Below, one piece after another: positions 1 to 12,089 of a stretch of 64,000 nt of DNA; position 1 is the stretch's first letter; each line of letters begins with the position of its first letter. Under the pieces are notes generated by a model. It ran no database searches, was not told where the DNA came from, and saw nothing but the letters and a program-made list of their open reading frames with translations. Source of the DNA: Rotaria socialis (lineage: Eukaryota > Rotifera > Eurotatoria > Philodinida > Philodinidae); contig CAJNYU010000041.1 of the NCBI GenBank assembly GCA_905331475.1, positions 1 through 64,000 on the forward strand. Reading direction: 5' to 3'. The translations under genes were made by a program, and so were the position numbers.

Positions 1-360
1 GGCTTATTATTTGAATGAGTAATGTCTTCAGGGGCGGCTGCTACAAATTCTTAAATTGTTTTCCACAGCGGCGGCGCCGGTTGATATTTGCAAGTCCTTA
101 TGAGACGGTGGCGGCTGAGTAAAAAATTCGCTGATGAAAATTAAAAGAAAAATGTTCGATTCGATTGCATATGTATTGATGTCAGCGGCGGTGGATGACG
201 CTATCAAAATGTTTTATCTCTTCCAGCGGCGGCACCCCAAAAATTCTTAAAGTTACCAGCAATTTGGTGGCGGCGGCGGCGGCGGCGGCGACTGATATTA
301 TAGAAAACTCGACTGCTGCGGCGGCTCAGCCGCACGGCTGACACCTCTAAACATAGCGCC
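1..360. repeat. CGG/GCC-rich degenerate repeat block
   Basis: A GC-rich stretch in an otherwise AT-rich window, made of scattered (CGG)n and (GGC)n clusters, the longest near 270-290. Two stretches look like diverged copies about 185 bp apart: each has a CGG cluster beside an AAATTCTTAAA core (near 47 and near 240). No open frame runs through it. It lies just upstream of the first visible SNX13 exon, so it is probably inside an intron of that gene or in a mobile repeat there. Confidence 0.5.
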
Positions 361-488
361 TTATTTTCACCAATATCACATAAAGAAAAAAAGATAAATT
401 TTCATTGTGCAAAAACAAAATACTTTAGCCATTTATTTTGAATTGCCCTACAAATTGTTTGTCTAAATATATATCGCTAATACTTTAG

Positions 489-3400
489 TGTCAACAAATT
501 CCATTAACCATCGATAATTTTCTTCTTGTTGTTCGAACAACTGATTCCAAAGCTGAGTTGGCAACATTATTAGAACGGCTTGATGTCGAAACTGGTCGTT
601 GGCGTTCAAAAGACACTGGAGGAGAAAATGGTAAATGGCATTTTATTGATGCATATATTAGTTGTTGCTTTTTTTCTTAATTTACTAATGATTTTATTTT
701 GTAGACGCTGACATTCGTTCTACATTGAATAGTTATCAATATTTAAAAAAACTACTTCATGATCGACTAGATTTACAAAATCGATCAGATTCAATTGTAT
801 CTGTTAGTGTTTGGTTTTTTTTTAAAAGATTTTATTCATGGGTAAAAAGAATTCATTTTTATTAGGATGATGATGATATTATTTTACCAAAAGTTTCCTA
901 TCGTGAATTACCGTTAGCAGAAATTTTAAACAATTGTAATGGTTTAGACTATTTTTTGAGTAAGATATTGTAAATGATTGCATTATGAAATTATGGAAGC
1001 TTCTGTATAGAATTTTTACAATCACTTGATGCTGTTGGTTATGCAAATTTTTATTTAAATGCTGAAGTAAGAATAATGCATAATGATGACCAAGAATATC
1101 TATTTTAATATGTAGGCATTTCGATGTGCTGGTGCATCAGCATCACAGCAACATGCTAGAGCGACTGTTGAACAGCAACAAACAAATCAAGAAATACTTC
1201 GAAATATGGCGAAAGATCTCATTGAACAATATTTTCTTTCAACAGTAAGTGTTAAATGTTTAGTACAGTTATAAGAATTTCATTGATATATTCAAGATGA
1301 ATTTTTTTTGTAGAGAAATTTACTTTGAACAATAAGTTGAATCGAAGGGTATACTTAGAATTTGTATAGTAGCTTACCGTTTATTTGATCATTTAGAATA
1401 GGGAATTCTAGAGTTAGTGAATAAAAACCGATGCACTGAAACGAATACTTTTGCATTAAGAAATAAGGCATGAAATCGATAACATCAGAAGGAGATTTTG
1501 TAAAAACTTTCTTACGAGTTAAGAGTTTTAATATGATGTGTAACATTACTTAGCAGATTAAGAAATCAACTTTATGTATTCGACCTCTAACTATGTCCGA
1601 TTCAAGCAAGGAATGAAAATGTTTCTACGAATAGAACGATTCTATGCTGTTGATGAGAACGAAACTTTTCGATACATTTCAATACCTTTCATAAGTGAGA
1701 ATTTGAACTTATGAATTTCAAATACATGAGCTCTACTCATATTATTTCTGAGTTTGATTGCAAAACTATTGAAAATAAGTTATTTTAATATTGAGTTAAC
1801 TATAAATGTTCACTATAGATATTTAGATATATCATTGTATGAGAGCTGTGTGACATCGTGGTAAGATAAATTGAAAATATAGATTAGAAATGTGAAATTC
1901 GCAGAAGAAATTTTTCATTTGTAACTGACTTCTCTTCCGTTTTGCTTACTATACTTACCTCATGAAAATTGCTCAAAGAAAAATCAATCTCACACTTGTC
2001 GATTATTAACATAAATTTGATTGATTTTAAATTATTCTAGGGAGCATTTAAATTACCTATGGATGAAAATTTAATAAAAAAGGCATTACAAAATTTAAAT
2101 TCAGACGCTATGGATGAGACATTACTTGATGAACTTCAAGCAAAAGTATGGCACAGATAGTTTTCTTCTAAATTATATTTAATAAATTGTTAATTTTTCG
2201 AAGGTATTCGAGATTCTTTTATCTGATAAGTATTATGGTCAGTTTAAAACAACAACGCAGTATCTAAAAGTATTAAGCGAGTTTGAATTCACCGATTCAC
2301 TGAATGATAATTCAGGTTAGTTTTTCTTTTTTTCTAAATAAAAAAAATCATTTTGTTCCTTTTTAAAAATGAAGATGCTGTATCTCTATCAAGTAATAAT
2401 AGTAATGAGACATACAATGATTCCACTGAATCACAACAACAGTCAAGTTCTGGAACAACTTCGGATCGTGGAAATCCTGTAATATTTGATGTACTTGATA
2501 ATATTGAAAGTTATTCAATTACTACTGAAATAAATGATTCCGGTAAGTTTTGATTCATCTAGTAACTTCATCTAAATATATATTTCTTCTTCTTCTTCTT
2601 CTTCTTCATTTTCTCTAAGGTATTTGTTGTGAAAAAGGTGACAAATATGCAATCTATGTGATATCTGTATTTTGTAAACCATTAAATTCGACTGATGATG
2701 AAGAACGACGTGAATGGATAACCTATCGTCGTTATAGTGAATTCAATGATCTTAATATGACAATAAAAAAACGTTTCCCTAATCTAAAACAGCATATTCA
2801 TTTACCAAATAAAGGTTTTATGAATAATACAAGTTCAGAAGTACGTTTAAAACGTCAAAAAGAGTTGAACGATTATTTAACAGTAAGTCTATCTTCTTCT
2901 TCTTCTTCTTTTTATTATTTGTATCATTTCTATTCAGGAATTAACCAATCCAAAAGTTATTCAACATAATCAAGGCCTTGGAGAACTTATATATAAATTT
3001 TTACGCAATCAACAATGGAAACTTGAACAAACAGAATTAGCTCGAAAGGTAAAACTCGAAAATAAATCTCTCATCTAGCGAATAACATCAATATTCACCA
3101 AGTAGTCATAGATGTCAAGATTGAAGAAACGACATTCGTTCTACTGGCTAGCTTTGCAATGATGGTTCATTTTTGTTTTTAGGCTTAGTTCATTGATAAA
3201 TAGGCCAACTATGAAACCGTTCTTTTTTTCATGAATTAGAATTCATTATGCACGTGCAACTTTTCTTCAGAACACACTGTTTTGATTCTAAACAATACAA
3301 GTATTGCAAAAATTAGATTTTTGTCTAATAAGTGCAAAATAAAATTGATCAAGTGATATGATACTAAGGATTTTACTCAGAGATATTAGATTCGCTGCAT

Positions 3401-5685
3401 TGTACCTTATGTCAAACAAGATGCTAAGAATAATTTTTAGATAATCAGTAGTCCATGAGAAGTAAATGCAAAATGATTTGATGTTCCTAACCAACATACA
3501 TCTGCGGTTTTACTTATTGATTTTTATCTTATAGGATTTTTTCAGTACTACGGTTTGTTTTTCTTTGTCTCTAGTATTCTAATACTAACATTCATTTTGC
3601 ACAAGTTTACAATGAAAAAAAGTTTCCTTTGTATTACTGTGTTGTCACGATTGGTTTTTTTCTTTTTGTTTTCTGTTGCTATTTTAATAAACAATTTTTT
3701 TTAATTGTTACGTAGATGGATACAATTGCAAATCCGTTTAAACAAGCATCCATTGGCATTGTTAAAGGTGTATCAAAAATAGGTGGTGGGTTAACAATAG
3801 TTTCAGATAGTGTTGTTGAAAATGCTGGAAAAATCTTTCGAACAAATGGAAACAATAATAATAATCGCATGAACATTAATTTGAGTAAAGATATGCAAAC
3901 ATTTTCTATTGTTGAGGAAACGCAAGCTGATGTAATATATAGATTCATATTTTTTATCTGTTCGCAAAACAGAATACTTGTTTTTTTTATTCAGAGTGCA
4001 AAAAATATTCCACTACGTGTACTTCTTGTTATAATGGATGAAGTATTTGATCTGAAACAAAAAAATATGTGGTTTCGTTCAAGATTTGTATCGATTTTAA
4101 AACGATTTTTACGAGCATTTATGGGTGACTCAGTTAATCGGTATGTGCCATTTCTTTTCATTTTATATTTCAATTTTTTCTTCTATTAGACGTATTGCAA
4201 CGTTTGTGCAACATTGGACATCAGCAAAGAAAATTGCGAAAGAAATAAGACGATTCAAGTTAGAGGCGAAAAAGTTTTTTTAAATGTAAATAATTTGAAC
4301 GATTTTGTTTTCTAGAGAGAATTTTTGGCCGAATAGTATTCAAGCAGATAAATCACCCGAACGCGATTTTGGTGTTCGTAATATAACTCAAGTAATATGT
4401 AAAGCTAAACTACTTGGCATTGTCTCAGGTAAATAAGCTATTTTAATAACTAATGACTTGTAAAGAAAAATGTGATACGACTTTAAGAAATCAAAATTTA
4501 ATCTATCGATGTAGATATTATTTTAATTGTTAACTTTAAATTTTGGTTTAATTAGAAAGATTTTGTCTGATATGAAATTCTGTTTATCCGTAGATTTTAA
4601 TAGTCATGAGAAAATTCTGTATGTGTCAAAGAATTAATGAACTTAATAATTCTATGGTCTCATTACAATGATCATAGATGTTTGTCAGATGATCATGAGC
4701 TCGAGTCTCTTGAAGATTATTGCTTACGAGTTTTTGGTTCTATAGAACAATTTTTCTATAATAGTTTCTTGTTTTGTTCTACCGTTTTAAGGTTTTCTAT
4801 GAAAACCGAACAGATTACTAGGTTTAGAAACATTTTTTAGATTGATATTGATGATTTTATGCATTGAAATCAAAGTATGCACATAGATCACTAGTGAAGA
4901 ATCATGTCAGAAAAGCACTTACAAAGAGCTTATTGAAGAATATCACATTCATTCAAAGAAAAAATATACATCAATAATCTCTAGTGACATGTTGATTTAA
5001 CAACCATTAGGCATTTATTTCTAGATTATTGTTCTTCTAAAGCATTGTATAATACATGAAATCATCTACAATTGACTTTGGTCAATGCGTACTGAGTAAT
5101 AGCACAATAAGACTCTATTGACTCATTTGAAAAGTTTGATATTATCAAAATATTCATTTCATTTCATATCAAAATAGATAATTTACTAAACATGTTACGT
5201 TGTTTTTAAATGATTATTTTCGTTAAATATCTTTTCAGTTAAGTGTATTAAAATGAAATAAATCATTTTTATTTTTTATCTTAGACGAACTTCGTCATAT
5301 AGTTGGTAGTGAAACAACTCGTCGGGGTTTGCTACGTTTATTTGAATTGTTACAAAATGACACTCTTAATCGTCGATTCGTTTACATTGTTATTGAAGCT
5401 CTTTTAATCAAATTATTTCGACCCAATGATTTACATTTAATTTTTGAAAAACTGTATTCTCAATCACGCCGTGTCAAAGAAGAATTTCGAAGACGAATAT
5501 TTGAACAGAAAAATAATAGTACTGGTGTTATCGTAAATCATCATCATTACGGCGAATCTACTCAACGACCCTATTATTTAAATCGTTTATCGGTACGTAA
5601 TGATGATAGTACGACTTTTCAAAGAGCAAATAGTGCTCAACAGCAAACAACGCTATCAAGAAGTCTATCGAAAATATCAAGATAA
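489..5685 (+). CDS. SNX13: Sorting nexin 13-like protein, 3' part (RGS, PX, nexin C)
   Basis: Sorting nexins of this class bind phosphoinositides on endosomal or ER-contact membranes; SNX13 also carries an RGS domain. Fifteen exons can be joined with phase-consistent GT..AG introns: about 489-630, 705-802, 866-959, 1011-1066, 1116-1244, 2041-2145, 2204-2315, 2375-2542, 2620-2882, 2938-3048, 3716-3931, 3995-4140, 4190-4258, 4316-4428 and 5285-5685. Exons 3-7 give an RGS-type helical domain (LPLAEILNNCNGLDYFLEFL). A Ser/Asn-rich linker follows, then a PX domain with the RRYSEF lipid-binding motif and KRFPNL. The C terminus is a nexin-C domain (PLRVLLVIMDEVFDL, GETTRRG-like VGSETTRRG, LFRPNDL) and a Ser-rich tail. 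The order and wording of PX to nexin C match vertebrate SNX13 closely. The N-terminal membrane segments and PXA domain are not seen and should lie left of the window. Introns 1245-2040, 3049-3715 and 4429-5284 are long for this genome. Short CTT repeats sit in two introns. Confidence 0.88.
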
Positions 5686-8600
5686 TTTAATTTTCTTCCG
5701 GTGATTTTATTTCCGTCCATCTGAATAATCCCACTAACATTATATATATATATATATATAAATACATGAATAGCACTAATAATTTAATTTTTTATAACGT
5801 GTCTGATAAATATTCTTTTTCTCTTTCACTATGTATATTTATCTTGTATGCTCGCTTTTCTTTTGCTATCCGTAGCAGTGTGGTTTGATAACAAGTTGCC
5901 TATTTGTGTATCTATTACTCTTCGTATTTCGAGATGAATAATATTCCAGTGAGGAAAAAACATTTCTTATATTAATTTTATTTCTTATTTTAGTGAGAGA
6001 AATATTCATAAATAAAATATAGTCTCCAGTACTTGATTTTATGAGTCAATACTCTTTTTTTGCATGAAAACGAAAACTAGTGATCTAAAACATATGAAAA
6101 AGATGAATATTCAATTTATTGTTTTAATAATTAGTTTAGTATTCAATATCAATATTGAACAACTCAGGTTTTTTTTGTTTATTTTTAACAGTATACAAGA
6201 AGAAAATTATTAGTAGGGTCATACTTTATTATACTATGCAACGGAAAATATTTAATTCAAACACATGAATTTGTAATTAACGTTATTTCATGCTTCGTGT
6301 GAAAACTGTCAGTGTGTATTTTATTTTCAGATTCTTTTGACGCATTTACTCATATAGGAGTGGCGTTGGCTACAAATAGGCAGAGTACCTGTAGCACTGT
6401 AATATGTAGCATTTTAAATATTTGTAAATGTCTGATAGGTCTGCTGATTAAGACATGAAAAGTTTTGTATGATACCTGAATCGCAGTGATAACCGTCTAC
6501 ATCGCTGCAACCAGAGGATTAAACAGGGAAATCCTATTTGAACTTAAAATTATAAAAAAAAAGCTTTATGAGCCATTAAAACGTCAAATCAAAAGTTTTT
6601 GTAAACTTTATATGGTACTTCCGCCAAGGATAGCGCCTTTTAGATTCATTTGTTGGCATGACAACTTAGATACTTGACCCTCATTTCTAGTGTCACAAAT
6701 GACGAGATAGACACAGACATGTAGCTAGACGCGTAGGAATTGTATCATCGATAAATTACTCAGTTGTCAATGTCAATAATTATTTAGTTCTTTTTGTTTC
6801 TGTAAGACAGTTTGGACAAAGAAAATTTTGCATTTTCTTTGGCAGTATTGGGAAACGAAGCAGACTAAATCTGCCCGAAGAAGAATCTTAGTGTTGTTGT
6901 TGCTATATCATGTTTTTTTCAAGAAACCAGATAAGTAGTTTCGAATAAATTATCTCAATAAGTGACTAAATAATTAAAAATTTTGTACTGGTCGAATGCC
7001 TTTGAGTCTTATATAAATTGATTATTAATGTGTTGAAAGCAAAATTTAAGAAGTTATAAAGAACATAAGTTCATTTTGACACACTTGTCTCAAGTTTACT
7101 AGACCGTCAACCAATTTCATGTTACGATTTTAAAAAGGAAAGGTTAGAAGATATCGACTGATCTTCTATATATATACATATACTCTAGTGAATATTACTA
7201 GAATATGTTAATAGCATTAGTTGATAACGATTAACTAGTATTGCTGCAAAGAGACCAGCCAGAAATACACGTGAATACTTGTTGTTACTATCTCGACTTC
7301 TATCAGATCTCTTGGACATGCATGTTTATATAATGAATTTATTATATTTAATTAAACTTGGTTTTTTCATATCTATATTGGACACACTTCTTACAATATG
7401 GTCGATATAATCAATCTCGATCATAGAATGTTGTTCTTGATATAATTGAGTAGTTAAAATATATGATTTCAAATGCAGGAAAAAGTTGACTCAACCTTTA
7501 TAAATAATGCAAAGCAAGATAATTATTGTTCGATTTAATGTCTTGTCTGATTTTTTTATAGCTAAATCTTGTCTAGTCTTTATTTCTTTTTTATATAAAC
7601 TAATGACAATTTGATATACTACATTTATTTTAACAATTAGAATTCTCATACATCTCAGGTGAACAGCAAATTCTAATCTTACTCGAGATTATGTCCTAAT
7701 CTATTAGTTCTATTAGCTTATTCTTATTTGTGAAAGAATCTAGAAATGAAAACATCAATTACAATTTTACATGCATTCAAGTAAAAACAGTTTACACATG
7801 ATTACTTTGTCACTAAATTTTAAGAACTATTCGTGCATTATCCAATAAATACTCTATTTTTCATAGTCTGGAAAAGAAATAACAGACTATGTCGTTTACA
7901 TAGAGAAATCATTCATTTAAATTATCAAAACAATCGAAAAGAATAAAATGCATAAGGTTTTCTGCAACTCAATGTTTAATACCTTGGCTATTTTATCGTT
8001 GCTTATTCTTTTGATTCGTATGCATAATGTTTTCTTTGTGTAAATTATGATGCAATTCTATTAGCTTCACCAATGTAGTTTGACCTTGTTGAGATACATA
8101 TATTGAATGGTTTATCAATAGGAATCGATGTTACAAAGCTTATTGTAGAAATCAATATAACTTGAACAAATTATTCTCATAAACTTCTGTTTTTCTTTTA
8201 TATCTAATTAAAATAGAAAATGATTCGTATACATATTTTTCTTGTGATAGCAATATTGAATTGGCAATCGCTTGCATTTATTGTTTGATTAAGTTAAGAT
8301 ATTCAATTAATAGATATGCAGAAGAGAGACGATCGTTATTAAAAATTCCTTGACATTCTACTTTGTGTATTCAAGGACTGAAGAAGTCTTAGGTTGCAGA
8401 TAAATCAGCGAGATATTTGAGATTTATTCTATCACTTCAAAAGTTTATTTAGATAGAGAAGTCATAGATGATAAACAAATCAATCTATATTCATCACACC
8501 ATCCAATGAATATTTCTTTGGACAAAATATATTTCCAAATATAAAACTTGGTATCTTTTATCATTCATTAGAATAATTAAAAAACTGAGATTGCTTCCAA

Positions 8601-9957
8601 AAAAAGGATAGATTACTGTTTCAACTATAAAGAAATATCTTTCAAAAACCGAAGCTCAATGCTCTTATGCAACAAAACGGTAATTTATAATAGGAATAAT
8701 AATAATAATAACAACAAGAACAAGAACATCACATCGAAAACTGGTTAGAATTCCCGTCTATAGAAATGTACTGTCATAAATGAATCCATCGCAATAACTT
8801 AATCGCAACTAAGTATACGCCTACGTTCTTATCAATACGCCTACTTAATAGAAAGATAAAAACGTCCTTGATGATATTCGACAGCAAAGCAAACGTGATT
8901 GAATATCTAAACTAGCAAAATCTTTACGGTGAATAATGGAAAAAAAGCAAGTCGATTTATCGAATGGCTGGATATTTGTCACGACGACTTTATAATATGA
9001 TACAATTTTTTTCTTTCTTTATATTTTCAAAAAACCTGAGATAAACATCATTTACTAAGTATAGGATAATCTTATTTACGTTGATATGTACTATTTCGAG
9101 TTCTTCTTTTTTTTTCCCTATTGCTCTACTGTTATTACTATCTAGTTGCCTCTTTTCTTGGCCATGAATAGGCATATATAACAACTGACTTTCCAATCAT
9201 CATCGGATATTGCGGCTGCATCCAAGCGAGAATGAGAAAAAAAGAGGGATACAGAACAAGAAAATTGTCTCCGTATTTTTAGGACTAGAAATACACACAT
9301 ACAAATATGCATATACATATACACGATTCTTCTTTCATTCGCCATCGTTTTTTTCCGCTGATGTTGTTATTTGTCTTTAGTAGGCATAATATAAAAGATC
9401 AGACTAAACGTTAATGCCTTTTATTTTCTTCATACGTGTTCTTTGCCATAATCGAGCCTGTTTATTTTTTTCTTGTGTGATAGTATTAAGAACCAAGGAG
9501 CCAAATAGACGGAGACAGGGACCGAGACAGAGATACGGATAGATAGAAGAAGAAGAAAACCATAAATCTCAAAACAACACAACAACTATTGTCGCTATCT
9601 TTGTAATCGTGTTGGTATCTAATAAGTAACAGAGAAAAAAGCGAGAGAGTAAAAGAGTTTTCTTGGAAAACAATAACCGAGTGTAAGTATCAGTTAAGAC
9701 GATATTAAATAGAAGAACAGAAAATGCCATATATACGTATATTCAACTCGGTAGCAGTAATTCATTTTTTTTTGTAGATACGTGTCTGACAATAAAAGAG
9801 CAATTGTTCAGGCTCAATCAGTCGCTTCTGTTCATTCCATTTATTAGCTTTTTCTTCCTTTGTTTTTGGACTCGATTACGTAGTAACTTTATATCTTAAA
9901 CAATAATGCTGTTTATACTATTCTGTAGATATATCTTAATAGAATCATAATATAAAA
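5686..9957. other. Intergenic, no gene seen
   Basis: AT-rich DNA between SNX13 and the next gene. It holds a (TA)n run near 5742-5760, an (AAT)n-like stretch near 8695-8715 and TTTTC-rich tracts near 9400-9480. The longest open frames (for example 6486-6677) resemble no family, show no splice-consistent partner exons and look like chance. Confidence 0.6.
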
Positions 9958-10595
9958 ATGCGTTCATCTTACGATACATATTCATCATCAACGTCAAACT
10001 CCACTTATAGAAGTCCATCAAGCCATTTGGACTTTACTCCAATATCTCATGGAAGTGATCGAGCAGAATTTCACGATCGTTATCAAAACCGAGTAAAAAC
10101 AAAATGAATTGTTTTGCAAAATAACTAGTTTTCTATTTTCTAGTATGCATGGTTAGAAAAAAATCATGTTAATGATGTTGGTTCACAATATAAATCATTA
10201 GGTAAACAAGTTGACCATAAACCATCAACATGGAGATGCGAAGATCAAGCGGAAGCTGGAAAGTAAGATCAATTTTCTATTGATCTATTACAAAACTATT
10301 ATCTTTTTCTTAAGAGAATTTTTACGCATAAATGATGAATGTGCTGATAAAATCTATGACATTCGTGAACGCAGTGACATATCACGTGAATTTCTTCTTA
10401 ACTCGGATGGTGTTGCAACACGATTCTATCAATTAGAAGCCGATGCCGTTAGTTATTCTTACAATCATATTTTTCTTCTATTATTATTTTAAAATTAATT
10501 CTTTCTAATTTTAGTTAAAAAATCGTTATGAATTAAATAACATGAAACGTAAATTAGATGGTATTAAACAATTACGTGCTCGTTTGTTTAAATAA
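9958..10595 (+). CDS. Small spliced protein of unknown function, coiled-coil rich
   Basis: Four exons (9958-10092, 10144-10262, 10315-10447, 10515-10595) join in frame with 51-67-bp GT..AG introns and give about 155 residues. The N terminus is Ser/Tyr-rich (MRSSYDTYSSSTSNS). It is followed by a Trp-containing stretch (YAWLEKN, STWRCEDQ) and a long charged helix (IYDIRERSDISREFLL to NRYELNNMKRKLDGIKQLRARL) that should form a coiled coil. I do not recognise the family. There is no signal peptide or membrane segment. The consistent phases and the stop just after the helix make a real gene likely. It stands alone, with over 1.4 kb of apparently empty DNA on each side. Confidence 0.72.
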
Positions 10596-12089
10596 ATTAA
10601 TTTCTACAACAAAATAACTTTAGCCTATTAATTCTTTTATTTTGTATCTATCAATTGCTGGTGAAAAACGAACACAAACAATAAAAATAGCACACTAATA
10701 CTTGGAAATCGATTCAATATTATTTGTTCTTTCTTTTTCTTTCTTTTTTCGGTTTATTTTTTACCTTTCTGATCTAACCCTCTACATACATGCGTGGTCA
10801 ACAATCATAATCGAACAAAGAAATGTTATCACCGTTTGATTGTTTGTATTTGTCGAACCATTTTTTCTTTTATGTCATTATTTCGAATGGAAGATAATAG
10901 CACATATAAATCTTTACCATGCACAGATTCAAATAAATAACATAGTTCAACCCTTGAATAGATCGTATGATTCTGTGCTCATGTATTATTAACACGAAAA
11001 CAAAACAACGATTGTTATAATTGATAGAATTTAAGGAAGAAAGTATGATAGAATCGTTAGAATTTGTTTTCATTGAGAAAAATGATTAACTATGTTTTAC
11101 TATTATGATAATTTGAAGATTAGAGAAATAAGCAAATTGATAGTTTTAGTATTCATAAGAGTTAATACGTTAGTGTCAATTGTCTTGCTCTACAATGATA
11201 TGTGACAAAATAATATTTTGCAATAGGTCTTTCTCAAGATACTATTAAGGGCGTAGAATTTGTATTAATTTTTGCCTTTTTTTGATACAGCACTACAATC
11301 CGATATGGTAGAGACTTAATGTTTTCCTTTTTTTGGTAGAAAAAAACAAAATGTTTAGTACAAAAATATCGATGAAAAGATATTGTTAGAGATGTTCTCT
11401 CAAGACCAATAAAGCGTTAGAACAAAATGTACCATAAAATTCGTTAATAATTTTGACTAGAATATTCTTATACGAATATTTTTGTTCGATTTTATTTTTC
11501 ATTGTTGACAATATGAATGCGTTTTCCAGCATAGCATATGTAGATCATAACATGTATACAATTGAAAGATGAAGAGAGAACGTAAGAGAGAATGATTCAA
11601 ATTTCTTTTCTTTTCTGATTAAACAACGCAAGAAATTGTCGGTATGCAAGAGATTAATTATTTTTCAAATTATAAGTTAATAATGATGTCATTGCTAAAA
11701 TTTAAAAAGAATTATTCATAAATATCCAATAGCTTATTAGAATATATGCGACTTTTATTATACGACATCAATATTTGTATACAATGTTCATAAGTGCACA
11801 CTTATTAATAGGAAAATAGATGACAGTAACTATTCTATCGTTTCTAGTGATATAATGGGCCACCTTTACAGTTAGATACATCGAAAATGAATAAACTACA
11901 TTTCAGACTGAAAATATCTGGTAAATGTCCTCATCGGATTGACTCACGTATATATTTCATTTTTTTTTGTAAGGCATCTTTTGTTAAAATAGTTGATCAT
12001 CAGTGACTGGCTATCGTCTAGACAATGTTCGCCAAACATTATATAATTATGCGTCTGTTCTATTTTCAGGTAGACATATTGTATTGACA
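10596..12089. other. Intergenic, no gene seen
   Basis: AT-rich DNA with many short T runs. No family match, no splice-consistent exons and no clear repeat were seen. Confidence 0.55.

Noticed and set aside
1..9. Window starts with GGCTTATTA, the first bases of the bdelloid spliced leader as I recall it
   Set aside because: The match stops after nine bases and no splice donor or Sm-like site follows, so it is not a spliced-leader gene.
2583..2610. CTT repeats near 2585 and 2891 as regulatory sites
   Set aside because: They lie inside short introns and act at most as pyrimidine tracts before acceptors.
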